The notes beneath the pieces are model-generated. The model made no database searches. It was not told the origin of the DNA and worked only from the letters and a program-made list of their open reading frames with translations. A DNA stretch of 64,000 nucleotides, from the NCBI RefSeq assembly GCF_022655595.1, contig NZ_CP093379.1:1-64000 (forward strand), given 5' to 3'. Position numbers and translations under genes: made by a program. Below, one piece after another: positions 26,499 to 34,785 of this stretch; position 1 is the first letter of the stretch; each line of letters opens with the position of its first letter. Source of the DNA: Ignatzschineria rhizosphaerae (GTDB lineage Bacteria > Pseudomonadota > Gammaproteobacteria > Cardiobacteriales > Wohlfahrtiimonadaceae).

Positions 26499-27629
26499 AT
26501 GAAGAAGGTCTTAGAAGTTTTAATTATTGCATTTGCCTATGCCAGCGTCGTTGTTGGTGCCGGCAATGCATCAGGGATGGAACCGTTTTTTTATTACACA
26601 TCATTTGGTATGGATGGCACTATAGGTGTGCTTTTAGCCACAGTACTTTATGGAATAGTAGGTTATTTTGTTACAGGTTTAGGGCAACGTTTAAAATCTA
26701 AAAATTATAAGGAAGCAACCTATCTTGTGGGAGGGAAGGTTGTTGGGCGTTTTATTGATTATCTAATTATCTTTATGATGTTAGGAACAGGCATCATTAT
26801 GCTCTCGGGAAGTGCCGCGCTCTTTAAGCAGCAATATGGTATGCCACTTTGGCAAGGTGGGCTTTTGATGACAGTGCTGGTTGTGATTACGTTGATGCTT
26901 CGTCTTCGTAAAATTATTCTGGTAATTGGGATGATTACCCCTATCTTAATCGGTCTATTATCAATTATGGTGTATCAATCTCTTTCTAATCAGACAGAGA
27001 GTTTTTCTGCAGTAAATGATTATGTGATTGCAGTTGGAAATACGCTTCCTGATACCTTACCTAATTGGTGGGTTGCCGCGCTTAATCATGTTGCGATGAT
27101 GACAGTGGCGGGTGTTGGAATGTCGCTTGTGATTGGAGGTGAAGAGAAGGATCCAAAAGTTGCTAAATGGGGCGGAGCGCTTGGAGGTTTAATTATTGGA
27201 GGCGTTTTATCGATGGGGCACTTTGCACTTTTTGCGCAGATTAAAGTTATTGCGCCAACCGTGGAAACGCTCGCTTCAATGCCATCTTTACAGATTATGA
27301 ATACTTATGCGCCTAGCTTAAGTCCTTTATTAACATTAACAGCATTAGCGATGATTTATAGTACAGCGGTGAGTATGTTCTATGTTTTTATCTCTCGCTA
27401 TGTAGAGATGGAAACGCCGAAATCAAGAATCTATATCTTAATCACTTTAGGGGTTGGTTTTGGCATTAGCTTTATCGGGTTTGTTCAGCTGATGGGATAC
27501 TTTTACCCGATCGCAGGCTATATCGGTATTGTATTGATTGGTATGATTTTCTATGGTCCTTTTAAGATTCGTAAGTTAGAAAAATCAGGGGAACTTGCGC
27601 CAATTCCTGTAGTGCCTAGTTTTCGATAG
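26499..27629 (+). CDS. YkvI/COG3949-family membrane protein, candidate amino-acid transporter
   Basis: A 376-aa integral membrane protein with about ten helices and the start FAYASVVVGAGNASGMEPFFYY, where the glycine-rich unwound helix resembles the first helix of LeuT/APC-fold transporters. Internal features are GVGMSLVIGGEE and the GYFYPIAGYIGI helix near the end. The family has no settled function. AGGAGG lies 5-6 nt before the ATG. Divergent pairing with amaB and the dpkA-amaA unit makes uptake of lysine, pipecolate or a related compound a reasonable inference. Confidence 0.75.
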   Translation: MKKVLEVLIIAFAYASVVVGAGNASGMEPFFYYTSFGMDGTIGVLLATVLYGIVGYFVTGLGQRLKSKNYKEATYLVGGKVVGRFIDYLIIFMMLGTGIIMLSGSAALFKQQYGMPLWQGGLLMTVLVVITLMLRLRKIILVIGMITPILIGLLSIMVYQSLSNQTESFSAVNDYVIAVGNTLPDTLPNWWVAALNHVAMMTVAGVGMSLVIGGEEKDPKVAKWGGALGGLIIGGVLSMGHFALFAQIKVIAPTVETLASMPSLQIMNTYAPSLSPLLTLTALAMIYSTAVSMFYVFISRYVEMETPKSRIYILITLGVGFGISFIGFVQLMGYFYPIAGYIGIVLIGMIFYGPFKIRKLEKSGELAPIPVVPSFR

Positions 27630-27660
27630 AGATTAAAAGATCATAATTATCAGTAAGGGA

Positions 27661-27684
27661 GCCATGATTATTCATGGCTTTTTT
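27661..27684 (+). terminator. Rho-independent terminator after the YkvI-like gene
   Basis: GCCATGA-TTAT-TCATGGC followed by six T residues, 31 nt past the stop. Confidence 0.88.
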
Positions 27685-27830
27685 AATAATAAAGTTTAAA
27701 ACGTCACGACAATGATTCTAGAAATTGAGAGATATTGCTTGACCAGATCATAAGGAGTGGGTCATTATTGACAAAGAGGCTTTTAATTAAAGGCCTTAGA
27801 TAAAAAAGTGGATATTCCTGAGGAGGATAT

Positions 27831-27923
27831 ATGGCCATAAAACTTAACAAGATACTTGTTAAAAAGCTGGCATTATCGCTACTATTTATAGCGTTTACAT
27901 CGATTACATTTCTTTCGGCTTAA
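27831..27923 (+). CDS. 30-aa single-helix membrane peptide (previously unlisted small gene)
   Basis: A 31-codon frame starts at an ATG with a full AGGAGG Shine-Dalgarno 5 nt upstream and ends at TAA. The peptide has a basic, amphipathic N-terminus with five lysines in the first 12 residues (MAIKLNKILVKK), then one hydrophobic segment of about 17 residues (LALSLLFIAFTSITFLS) and a final alanine. A strong rho-independent terminator begins 20 nt after the stop, and the preceding gene is closed by its own terminator, so this is a free-standing transcription unit of about 200 nt. It could be a small inner-membrane regulator or a type I toxin-like peptide; I recognise no family. Confidence 0.6.
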   Translation: MAIKLNKILVKKLALSLLFIAFTSITFLSA

Positions 27924-27942
27924 ATTTTAAATTGCCGGAATA

Positions 27943-27973
27943 AAAAAGAGATACCTAAATGGTATCTCTTTTT
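27943..27973. terminator. Bidirectional terminator between the small gene and lon
   Basis: A 13-bp perfect stem AAAAAGAGATACC with complement around TAAAT, with A and T flanks; it can end both the small-peptide transcript and the convergent lon transcript. Confidence 0.9.
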
Positions 27974-28022
27974 GCTTATGGGGTTATCCCTCTATTACTA
28001 TTAGTGATAGTATTTTTTGAGA

Positions 28023-30410
28023 TTAAAAGAGCAGTTTTGCTACTTCCTTAAAGTCTTCGACAAAGTGCAGTGTTAAGCCATCACGCAGATAATCAGGCAA
28101 TTCATCGGCATCTTTTTTATTGCCTTTAGGGAAGATAATTTCTTTAATTCCCACACGTTTTGCCGCAATTAGCTTCTCTTTAACACCACCGATAGGTAGT
28201 ACTTGTCCAATAAGGGTGAGTTCTCCTGTCATGGCAATATTTTTGGGTGCCTTATTAAGTGCTAGTGACATTAAGCAAGAGGCCAGTGTAATGCCGGCAC
28301 TTGGTCCATCTTTAGGCGTTGCTCCTTCTGGCGCGTGAATATGAATAAAGGCTTTTTCAAAGAAACTCTCTTGTAATCCAAGCGTCGCTGCATTTGCCAT
28401 AATATAGCTATAGGCAATATTGGCAGATTCTTGCATTACTTCTCCAAGCTGCCCTGTAATTTTAATCCCCCGCTGTAGATCATGGATTTTTACAGCTTCC
28501 ACAGGAAGAGTCACGCCGCCGAGCGATGTCCAGGCAAGTCCTGTGATAACGCCAACATTTTTCACAGGTTTATCCCTGTTAAAGTATGGATTACCAAGGA
28601 ATGGCACAATATCATTAACGCCAACAGAGAAGTTTTCTAGCGCTTCTGTTTCAAATTTAACAGCCGCTTTACGAACAATTTTTGCTAGTTGCTTTTCAAG
28701 TTGGCGAACACCTGCTTCTCGCGCATAATCATCAATAATCTTTTCGATCGCTCCCGCTGTGATACGAAGTTCTTTCTTATCAAAACCTGCCTTTTCTAAT
28801 TGACGAGGCCAGAGGTATTGACGGGCAATTTTACTTTTTTCTTCTAAAATATAGCCAGAAAGTCTAATTACATCCATTCGGTCTAAAAGCGCCGGCGGAA
28901 TAGAATCGAGCGTATTTGCGGTACAGATAAAGAGAACATTTGAGAGATCATAGCGAACATCTAAATAGTGATCTAAGAACTCCCCATTTTGCGCGGGATC
29001 TAATACTTCAAGTAAAGCAGATCCTGGGTCTCCTTGGAAGGATTGCCCCATTTTATCGATCTCATCGAGCATGATGACAGGGTTATCTGCCTTTGTCTCT
29101 TTTAGTGCTTGGATCAGTTTACCCGGCATTGCTCCAATATAGGTACGGCGATGCCCTTTAATCTCCGCTTCATCACGAGCGCCACCTAAGCTAAAGCGAT
29201 AAAATTTACGGCCAAGGCTATCGGCAACGGAGCGCCCAATTGATGTTTTACCCACGCCCGGAGGACCTACTAAAAGAATGATCGTACCTTTGATCTCTCC
29301 TTTACGTTTACCCACCGCAAGCGTTTCAATAATACGATCTTTCACATCTTCTAATCCAAAGTGATCTCGATCTAAAATACGGCGGGCATTTTTAAGGTTA
29401 AAGTTATCCTCTGTCTTATTACCCCAAGGAAGATCGGTGATGATATCAAGATAGTTACGAGTAACGCCATATTCAGGAGATCCTGTTTCTAATACTTGGA
29501 GTTTTTCAAACTCATCATCAATACGCTCTTGGGCCGCAATTGGAATGGTTTTATCAAATAAACGCTCTACAAACTTATCAATATCGGCCGCTTTATCATC
29601 TTTCGCAAGCCCAAGCTCTTGTTGAATGACTTTAAGCTGCTCACGCAAGAAGTATTGTCTTTGCTGATCTGATAATTGATCATCAACCTCTTCACGAATA
29701 GAGTTGTGAAGTTTCGCAATTTGAATCTCTTTTTGGACGATCGCAAGGACTTTGCGTAATCTTGGAACGAGCGGAACCGTTGAGAGAACATCTTGCAGTT
29801 CCTCTTTTGAGCCGGTTGTCATACTTGCTGAAAAGTCGGCAAATGGCGATGGATCATTACTATTAAAGCGTGTTAAGAAGTGCTTTAGCTCTTCAGAGAA
29901 AAGAGGATTAAACGGAATAAGCTCTTTAAGCGCATTAACAACCGCCATTGAATAAGCCCGCACTTCTTCTGATTTATCAACCATAGACTCATCAAAATAT
30001 TCAACTTGTGCGACAAAGGGGATCTCTTTAGAGATCCATTTTTTAATACGAAAGCGCTGTGTTCCTTGGGCAATAAATTGCACTTTCCCATCTTCTCTAT
30101 GAGGATGATGAATGTGAACTAGCGTCCCGTATTCATAGAAATCATCAGTTTTTAGATCGCTATGGCGCTCTTTTTTGGTTAAAACAAGCCCAATGACTCG
30201 TGTTCGATTATCCATAATGGAATCGAGGGTTGTCAGCCATGGCTCTTCATTTAAAAGAAGAGGCGCAATTTGTGGTGGAAAAAATGGTCGGTCACTGAGT
30301 GGAAGGATATGGATGATATTTGAAACCGTATCTCCTTCGATAATGACCTCGTTATGCCCTTTAACATCGCTGTCAACGGCTGGCAGTGTCGTTTTTTTAT
30401 TCTCACTCAT
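28023..30410 (-). CDS. lon: ATP-dependent Lon protease, AsrA-like subtype
   Basis: A 795-aa cytoplasmic AAA+ serine protease. The N-terminal substrate domain (about 30-230) begins LPLSDRPFFPPQIAPLLLNEEPW, which resembles the Pseudomonas AsrA-type second Lon rather than the E. coli form. The AAA+ domain has Walker A GPPGVGKT at 382-389 and Walker B IMLDEIDK; the protease domain has the Ser/Lys dyad Ser704 in PKDGPSAG and Lys747 in GGVKEKLIAAKR. AAGGAATCCT precedes the ATG. AsrA in Pseudomonas is linked to the heat-shock response. Clp or cell-division genes, common neighbours of canonical lon, are absent; whether a second lon exists cannot be told from this window. Confidence 0.93.
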   Translation of the reverse strand: MSENKKTTLPAVDSDVKGHNEVIIEGDTVSNIIHILPLSDRPFFPPQIAPLLLNEEPWLTTLDSIMDNRTRVIGLVLTKKERHSDLKTDDFYEYGTLVHIHHPHREDGKVQFIAQGTQRFRIKKWISKEIPFVAQVEYFDESMVDKSEEVRAYSMAVVNALKELIPFNPLFSEELKHFLTRFNSNDPSPFADFSASMTTGSKEELQDVLSTVPLVPRLRKVLAIVQKEIQIAKLHNSIREEVDDQLSDQQRQYFLREQLKVIQQELGLAKDDKAADIDKFVERLFDKTIPIAAQERIDDEFEKLQVLETGSPEYGVTRNYLDIITDLPWGNKTEDNFNLKNARRILDRDHFGLEDVKDRIIETLAVGKRKGEIKGTIILLVGPPGVGKTSIGRSVADSLGRKFYRFSLGGARDEAEIKGHRRTYIGAMPGKLIQALKETKADNPVIMLDEIDKMGQSFQGDPGSALLEVLDPAQNGEFLDHYLDVRYDLSNVLFICTANTLDSIPPALLDRMDVIRLSGYILEEKSKIARQYLWPRQLEKAGFDKKELRITAGAIEKIIDDYAREAGVRQLEKQLAKIVRKAAVKFETEALENFSVGVNDIVPFLGNPYFNRDKPVKNVGVITGLAWTSLGGVTLPVEAVKIHDLQRGIKITGQLGEVMQESANIAYSYIMANAATLGLQESFFEKAFIHIHAPEGATPKDGPSAGITLASCLMSLALNKAPKNIAMTGELTLIGQVLPIGGVKEKLIAAKRVGIKEIIFPKGNKKDADELPDYLRDGLTLHFVEDFKEVAKLLF

Positions 30411-31224
30411 AGGATTCCTTAATCAATTTTATGCAACGCTACAGCGAACTGTAGGTGGCTTTTATCATTTTTTTACTAAGACTTTCTCATGACATTGATG
30501 GAGTATCTTAGGAAACTGATAGGACAATGGGGTTCTTTTTTATAATATCAACCTTTTTAGGGATTTATCTTCAGATTTTGACTAAAAGAAAGCGCGTTAA
30601 AAAACAGAGATAAAAGCGTATAAAAAAGAGAGGGTTTAAAGCGTTCTATCCTGTGGATAACTATGTGTGTAACGATGTTAAAAGTTTGGGATAATTGGGG
30701 GGGGCTATTTTAAAATAGGGCTAGATAATGATGAGGATTGATTATTTTATAGAGAATAGTCGGCACTGAAATTTAAGTTTACTGTTTTTGGGGATGTTAT
30801 GAAAAATGCCGTAAGAATGGGGATTTCTATTGAAATTTTAGCGAAAAAGTGGCATAAAGAACGACAGGGGAATTAATCTACATAATGGATTTAGGATTTA
30901 ATATCTATTTATTAGAAATATCTTAAAAATATTATGTTGTCTGTTGTGGGAAACTATCGGTATCATCCTACAAATAAAATATCATATAATCAGGGGTTTG
31001 ATGGCATATCAGCGATGAAATGATCCTCTTTAATGTCGGAAACCCTCGAATGCGCCATGATTATTGAGGGGCAATTGAGATTTTAGATCAAATTTTGAAG
31101 CGTGATGACCGTATATAAAAAAATAGAAACCAACCCTGATTGGATTTTCAAAGATTAAAAGACAGTGTTAAAGCATTGTCTTATGTGAGCTTGAGCAGAG
31201 CTTGAAACTGGAGAAAGAAGTCAT
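30411..31224. other. 814-nt intergenic region, lon / D-lactate dehydrogenase
   Basis: A long divergent gap. It holds a perfect DnaA box in complement form, TGTGGATAA (30652-30660), and a near match TGTGTGTAA 4 nt further on (30664-30672); a run of eight G at about 30697-30704; and a 25-codon frame at 30799-30876 (MKNAVRMGISIEILAKKWHK...) preceded by GGGGATGTT. Between about 31010 and 31120 broken frames read like gene debris (a stop interrupts NPRMRHDY). None of these is convincing as a functional gene. Confidence 0.4.
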
Positions 31225-34056
31225 ATGAAAGAGATGCCGTTAGATGCTGCGCATCAAAAATTTGCCCAAATAGCAAATGAGATTGTTGGAAAAAAATCAG
31301 TCTATACTGATTATTTTTATAGATTTGCCTATGGTACCGATGCAAGTCTATATCGCTATATTCCTCAGGTCGTTGTTAGGGCAAACTGTGAAGCGGAAGT
31401 GATTTCATTGATTAAAGCTGCCAAAGAGTGCGGTGTTGCGCTGACATTTAGAGCATCAGGAACCTCTCTTTCTGGGCAAACTTCTAGTGAATCGGTACTT
31501 GTGATGTTGGGTCAGAAGTTTTTAAATCTTAAAATTCAAGCACAAGGCGATCAAGTCACCGTTGGGCCAATGGTGATTGGCGCAAGTGTTAATAAAGCCT
31601 TAAAGCCATTTAACCGTAAAATTGGACCCGATCCTGCTTCTATAAGTGTGGCGCGTATTGGCGGAATTGTTGCTAATAATAGTAGCGGCATGTGTTGTGG
31701 GACTAAAAATAATAGCTATCACACCATAGAAGATATTCGCCTTGTTTTAAATGATGGTACCGTTCTAGATACGCGTGATGAAGAGAATGTGATGGCTTTT
31801 CGCCAAAGTCATGCCCAGTTTTTAAAAGAATTGACAGATCTTCGAGAGCGCATTATTTCAAACCCGATTTTAAAAGAGAAGGTTGCTGTAAAGTATCGTC
31901 TTAAAAATACGACCGGTTATGGTGTTAATGCTTTGATTGATTTTGAAGATCCCATTGAGATTTTAAAACATCTCATTGTGGGTTCAGAAGGTACGCTCGG
32001 TTTTGTTAGTGAGGTTGTGTACAAAACGGTCCCAGAATATGAACATAAAGCATCGGCATTTATCTACTTCACCTCATTAGCAGAGTGTTGTGAAACAGTG
32101 AAGGCTCTTCGTAAAGAAGCGCCTGTTGAAGCTGTTGAGTTATTTGATGGTCGTACATTACACTTAGTTGGGGAAGCGATTGCGCATTTGCCGGCATTTT
32201 TCTATCGTCCATTAAATCGTGATAGTGCTTGTTTGCTGATTGAAACAATGGGTGAAACCGCAGAAGAATTACAAGCAAAAATCACCAAGATAGAGAGTGT
32301 TTTTCAGCGTTTTGATATCGTTGAGCAAACTGGATTTCAGACAGATCCTGTGATTACGAAGAGCTATTGGGACACTCGAAAAGGCTTATTGCCCATCGTG
32401 GCAAAAGGGCGAAAAAGTGGTGCGAGTATTATTCCTGAAGATGTGGTTTTCCCAATGGAGCATCTAGTGGAAGGGGTGCAAGCTTTAACGGATCTTTTTG
32501 ATAAACATAAATTTCCGGAAGCTACTATTATGGGGCATGCCTTAGAAGGAAATCTTCACTTCCTATTAGCGCCTGATATGACTTCTAAAAAGAAGGTAAA
32601 GCAGTTTGATAAGTTTATGGATGAACTTGCAGAAGTGGTTGCCGTTAAATATGGTGGGTCTTTAAAAGGTGAGCATGGCACAGGGCGAAATATCGCTCCC
32701 TTTGTAGAAGCTGAGTGGGGCGCTGAGATCTATCAGGTGATGCGAGATATTAAATCGCTATTTGATCCGCATAAGATTTTTAACCCAGATGTCATTATTA
32801 CCGATAATAAAGCCTTACATATTACTTCGTTTAAGAGCATTCCTGTTGCCGACAAATTAATACATGATTGTATTGAGTGTGGCTTTTGTGAGCCTGCTTG
32901 TCCATCGGATGGGCTCTCATTAACACCAAGACAACGAATTGCGGTTTACCGTAATATGCAAGCACTTCCAAGAACAGGGGAGAGTGGTAAGCTTTTCGCT
33001 AAGCTCAATAAAGCGTATCAATATGCCGGGATTGAGACATGTGCTGAGACAGGCATGTGTGCATTGCGTTGTCCTGTAGGGATTAACACGGGGGAATTTA
33101 TTAAGTCTATTCGTCCTGTAAATACTAAATCGATGATGAAGCTTGCCGGCAATCACTTTATTTTTGCAGAAAAAGGGATTAGATTTTCAGTAAATACGGC
33201 GCATAAGCTTGGTATTGAACGAATGAATAAACTCACCCATTCTCTGCATAAAACATTTAAAGGGATTCCTGTCATTCCAACAGCAATGCCGGAGGTTGCA
33301 ACACCGCTTCCTAGTTTGCCGGTGCCAAGTAAGATTGAAAACTCAGTGGTTTATTTCTCAACTTGTGTGAATCGTAATTTACAAGAGCTCAAAAATGGGC
33401 GGGATAAAGCTACTAAAAATACCTTTGACCATGTGATTAGCCTTTTACATAAAGCAGGATTTACGCCATTTTTCCCAGATAAATTAGCCGGCGCTTGTTG
33501 TGGGCAACCCTTTGTTTCGGCAAAAGCGTCGATGGAAGCAGAAAGCACAGCAAAAAATCTTAATGATACGCTGCTTAAAGCCTCTCGTTATGGGGAGATT
33601 CCGATTTATGTTGATAATGCTCCTTGTACATTACAGGTTCATGAGTTACAGAAAAAAGGATTGCTTGATGAGCGCCTTATTCTCTATAACGCTTCTGAAT
33701 TTCTCTTAAATGAAGTAGTTCCTCGTTTAACGATGAAGAGTAAAATTGAGAAGCTTTTACTGCATACTCCTTGTTCTGTTGCCAAAGATGGTGGGGCAGA
33801 GATGCTTTTAAAGCTTGCAGAAAAATGTGCAACCCATGTGGAATCGACAAATATTGAATGTTGTGGTTTTGGTGGGGTAAAAGGATTTACGGTTCCTGAG
33901 ATTAACGAAAATAGTCTTAAAAGATTACCCAAAGATAGTAAGCAACGTTATGAGATGGGCGTTTCAATGAGTAAGACTTGTCAGTTAGGTTTAACAACTC
34001 ACACAGGTCTACAGTTTAAGAGTATTGAAGCATTGTTAGATGAGTGTGCATTATAG
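31225..34056 (+). CDS. Fused FAD / iron-sulfur D-lactate dehydrogenase (D-iLDH type)
   Basis: A 943-aa peripheral flavoprotein that combines a GlcD-like and a GlpC-like part. The FAD_binding_4 domain (about 30-250) has LTFRASGTSLSGQT and GGIVANNSSGMCCGT; the FAD-oxidase C domain (about 270-530) has IIPEDVVFPMEHL, GHALEGNLHFL and GEHGTGRNIAPFVEAEWG. Two 4Fe-4S motifs follow, CIECGFCEPACPS near 552 and CAETGMCALRCPVG near 609, then two CCG modules (ACCGQPF and ECCGFGG). Length and order match Pseudomonas iron-sulfur D-lactate dehydrogenases (about 940 aa); the related YdiJ family (D-2-hydroxyglutarate) is longer. It probably oxidises D-lactate and passes electrons to the quinone pool. No lactate permease adjoins it. 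Confidence 0.85.
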   Translation: MKEMPLDAAHQKFAQIANEIVGKKSVYTDYFYRFAYGTDASLYRYIPQVVVRANCEAEVISLIKAAKECGVALTFRASGTSLSGQTSSESVLVMLGQKFLNLKIQAQGDQVTVGPMVIGASVNKALKPFNRKIGPDPASISVARIGGIVANNSSGMCCGTKNNSYHTIEDIRLVLNDGTVLDTRDEENVMAFRQSHAQFLKELTDLRERIISNPILKEKVAVKYRLKNTTGYGVNALIDFEDPIEILKHLIVGSEGTLGFVSEVVYKTVPEYEHKASAFIYFTSLAECCETVKALRKEAPVEAVELFDGRTLHLVGEAIAHLPAFFYRPLNRDSACLLIETMGETAEELQAKITKIESVFQRFDIVEQTGFQTDPVITKSYWDTRKGLLPIVAKGRKSGASIIPEDVVFPMEHLVEGVQALTDLFDKHKFPEATIMGHALEGNLHFLLAPDMTSKKKVKQFDKFMDELAEVVAVKYGGSLKGEHGTGRNIAPFVEAEWGAEIYQVMRDIKSLFDPHKIFNPDVIITDNKALHITSFKSIPVADKLIHDCIECGFCEPACPSDGLSLTPRQRIAVYRNMQALPRTGESGKLFAKLNKAYQYAGIETCAETGMCALRCPVGINTGEFIKSIRPVNTKSMMKLAGNHFIFAEKGIRFSVNTAHKLGIERMNKLTHSLHKTFKGIPVIPTAMPEVATPLPSLPVPSKIENSVVYFSTCVNRNLQELKNGRDKATKNTFDHVISLLHKAGFTPFFPDKLAGACCGQPFVSAKASMEAESTAKNLNDTLLKASRYGEIPIYVDNAPCTLQVHELQKKGLLDERLILYNASEFLLNEVVPRLTMKSKIEKLLLHTPCSVAKDGGAEMLLKLAEKCATHVESTNIECCGFGGVKGFTVPEINENSLKRLPKDSKQRYEMGVSMSKTCQLGLTTHTGLQFKSIEALLDECAL

Positions 34057-34108
34057 CGCTCGCTAAAGCCTTTTTTGTTAATTACTCCGGCATTATTTAA
34101 TATTGATG

Positions 34109-34138
34109 AAACGCAATTCTTTTGAATTGCGTTTTTTT
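34109..34138 (+). terminator. Rho-independent terminator after D-lactate dehydrogenase
   Basis: AAACGCAATTC-TTTT-GAATTGCG followed by seven T residues. Confidence 0.9.
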
Positions 34139-34220
34139 ATGAGCTAACAGATTTTAAATTATGAAGGATGCTTATAGGATCTTCGGTTTAAAAAGACCTA
34201 TCTTGTATCCCCAATTTATA

Positions 34221-34348
34221 GACGATTTAGTTTGAGAAACGCTATTTTAAAAGTATTTAAGGGTATGGAGTGTGTCAAATTAGCTTGCACGCTGCCGGAT
34301 AGAATTAGGCTTGTGCTTTTCATAATCGATGTGTTGGCAATTAGATTA
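34221..34348 (-). repeat. Intergenic repeat family, copy 2
   Basis: In reverse orientation relative to the copy at 63771, this stretch aligns with it through GATTTAGTTTGAGAAACGCT, the core GCTTGCACGCTGCCGGATAG and GATGTGTTGGCAATTAGATT. More diverged than copies 5 and 6. Confidence 0.65.
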
Positions 34349-34356
34349 TGGCAATT

Positions 34357-34460
34357 AGATTACGGCAATATCAGCTATAAGTAGCGCAAAAGCGTTATTA
34401 TCCTGTGTCATGCAAGCGAGTTTGATGCGCTTGTTGTATTGTGTTTTGTTAAGCTAATTG
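34357..34460 (+). repeat. Intergenic repeat family, copy 3
   Basis: It lies just downstream of copy 2 in the opposite orientation, giving a tail-to-tail pair. Shared core: CATGCAAGCGAGTTTGATGC and TTGTTGTATTGTGTTTTGTT, closely matching the 51886 and 63771 copies; the far terminal repeat is lost or diverged. Confidence 0.6.
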
Positions 34461-34620
34461 TTATTGAACCGCTTTAAGAAATTTAGATAAGGTTTTCAAT
34501 ATGAATAATAAAAAAACAACAAAAATCGAGATGTTAAAAATAAATTTAAAGTGTTAAAAAAAGATCATTTGTTGGTTTTTTAAAAATATTTGAGAAGTTG
34601 TCTTATTTACGGCATTATAA

Positions 34621-34712
34621 CTCTGCGTGATGGGGTATTCACCTGAGAAATCAGGGCTTCCTCTGATCGTTATAAAGCCATCCATGTTGCCTCATGGGTG
34701 GCTTTTCTTTTT
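34621..34712 (+). ncRNA. Candidate small RNA with rho-independent terminator
   Basis: Between the D-lactate dehydrogenase and the convergent repair gene lies an isolated structured unit: a TATAAC -10-like box at 34616-34621, a hairpin CCTGA-GAAA-TCAGG at 34642-34655, and a terminator stem AAAGCCATCCATG / CATGGGTGGCTTTT followed by a long T tract. The predicted RNA is about 90 nt. The previous gene is already terminated at 34138, so this terminator has no other obvious client. No matching known sRNA family is recognised. The -35 is poor (TTGAGA at 34590 with 20-bp spacing), and a 33-codon frame without ribosome-binding site overlaps it by chance. Confidence 0.4.
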
Positions 34713-34785
34713 TTATAAAAGTTATTTGTAGTTTTCTTAATGTTGCTTTTTGTAAGTCATCTTTTTATTGTTAAAAAATGAGATT

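Noticed and set aside
30799-30876. 25-codon frame in the lon/D-lactate dehydrogenase gap
   Set aside because: Weak ribosome-binding site and no recognisable similarity; surroundings look like gene debris.
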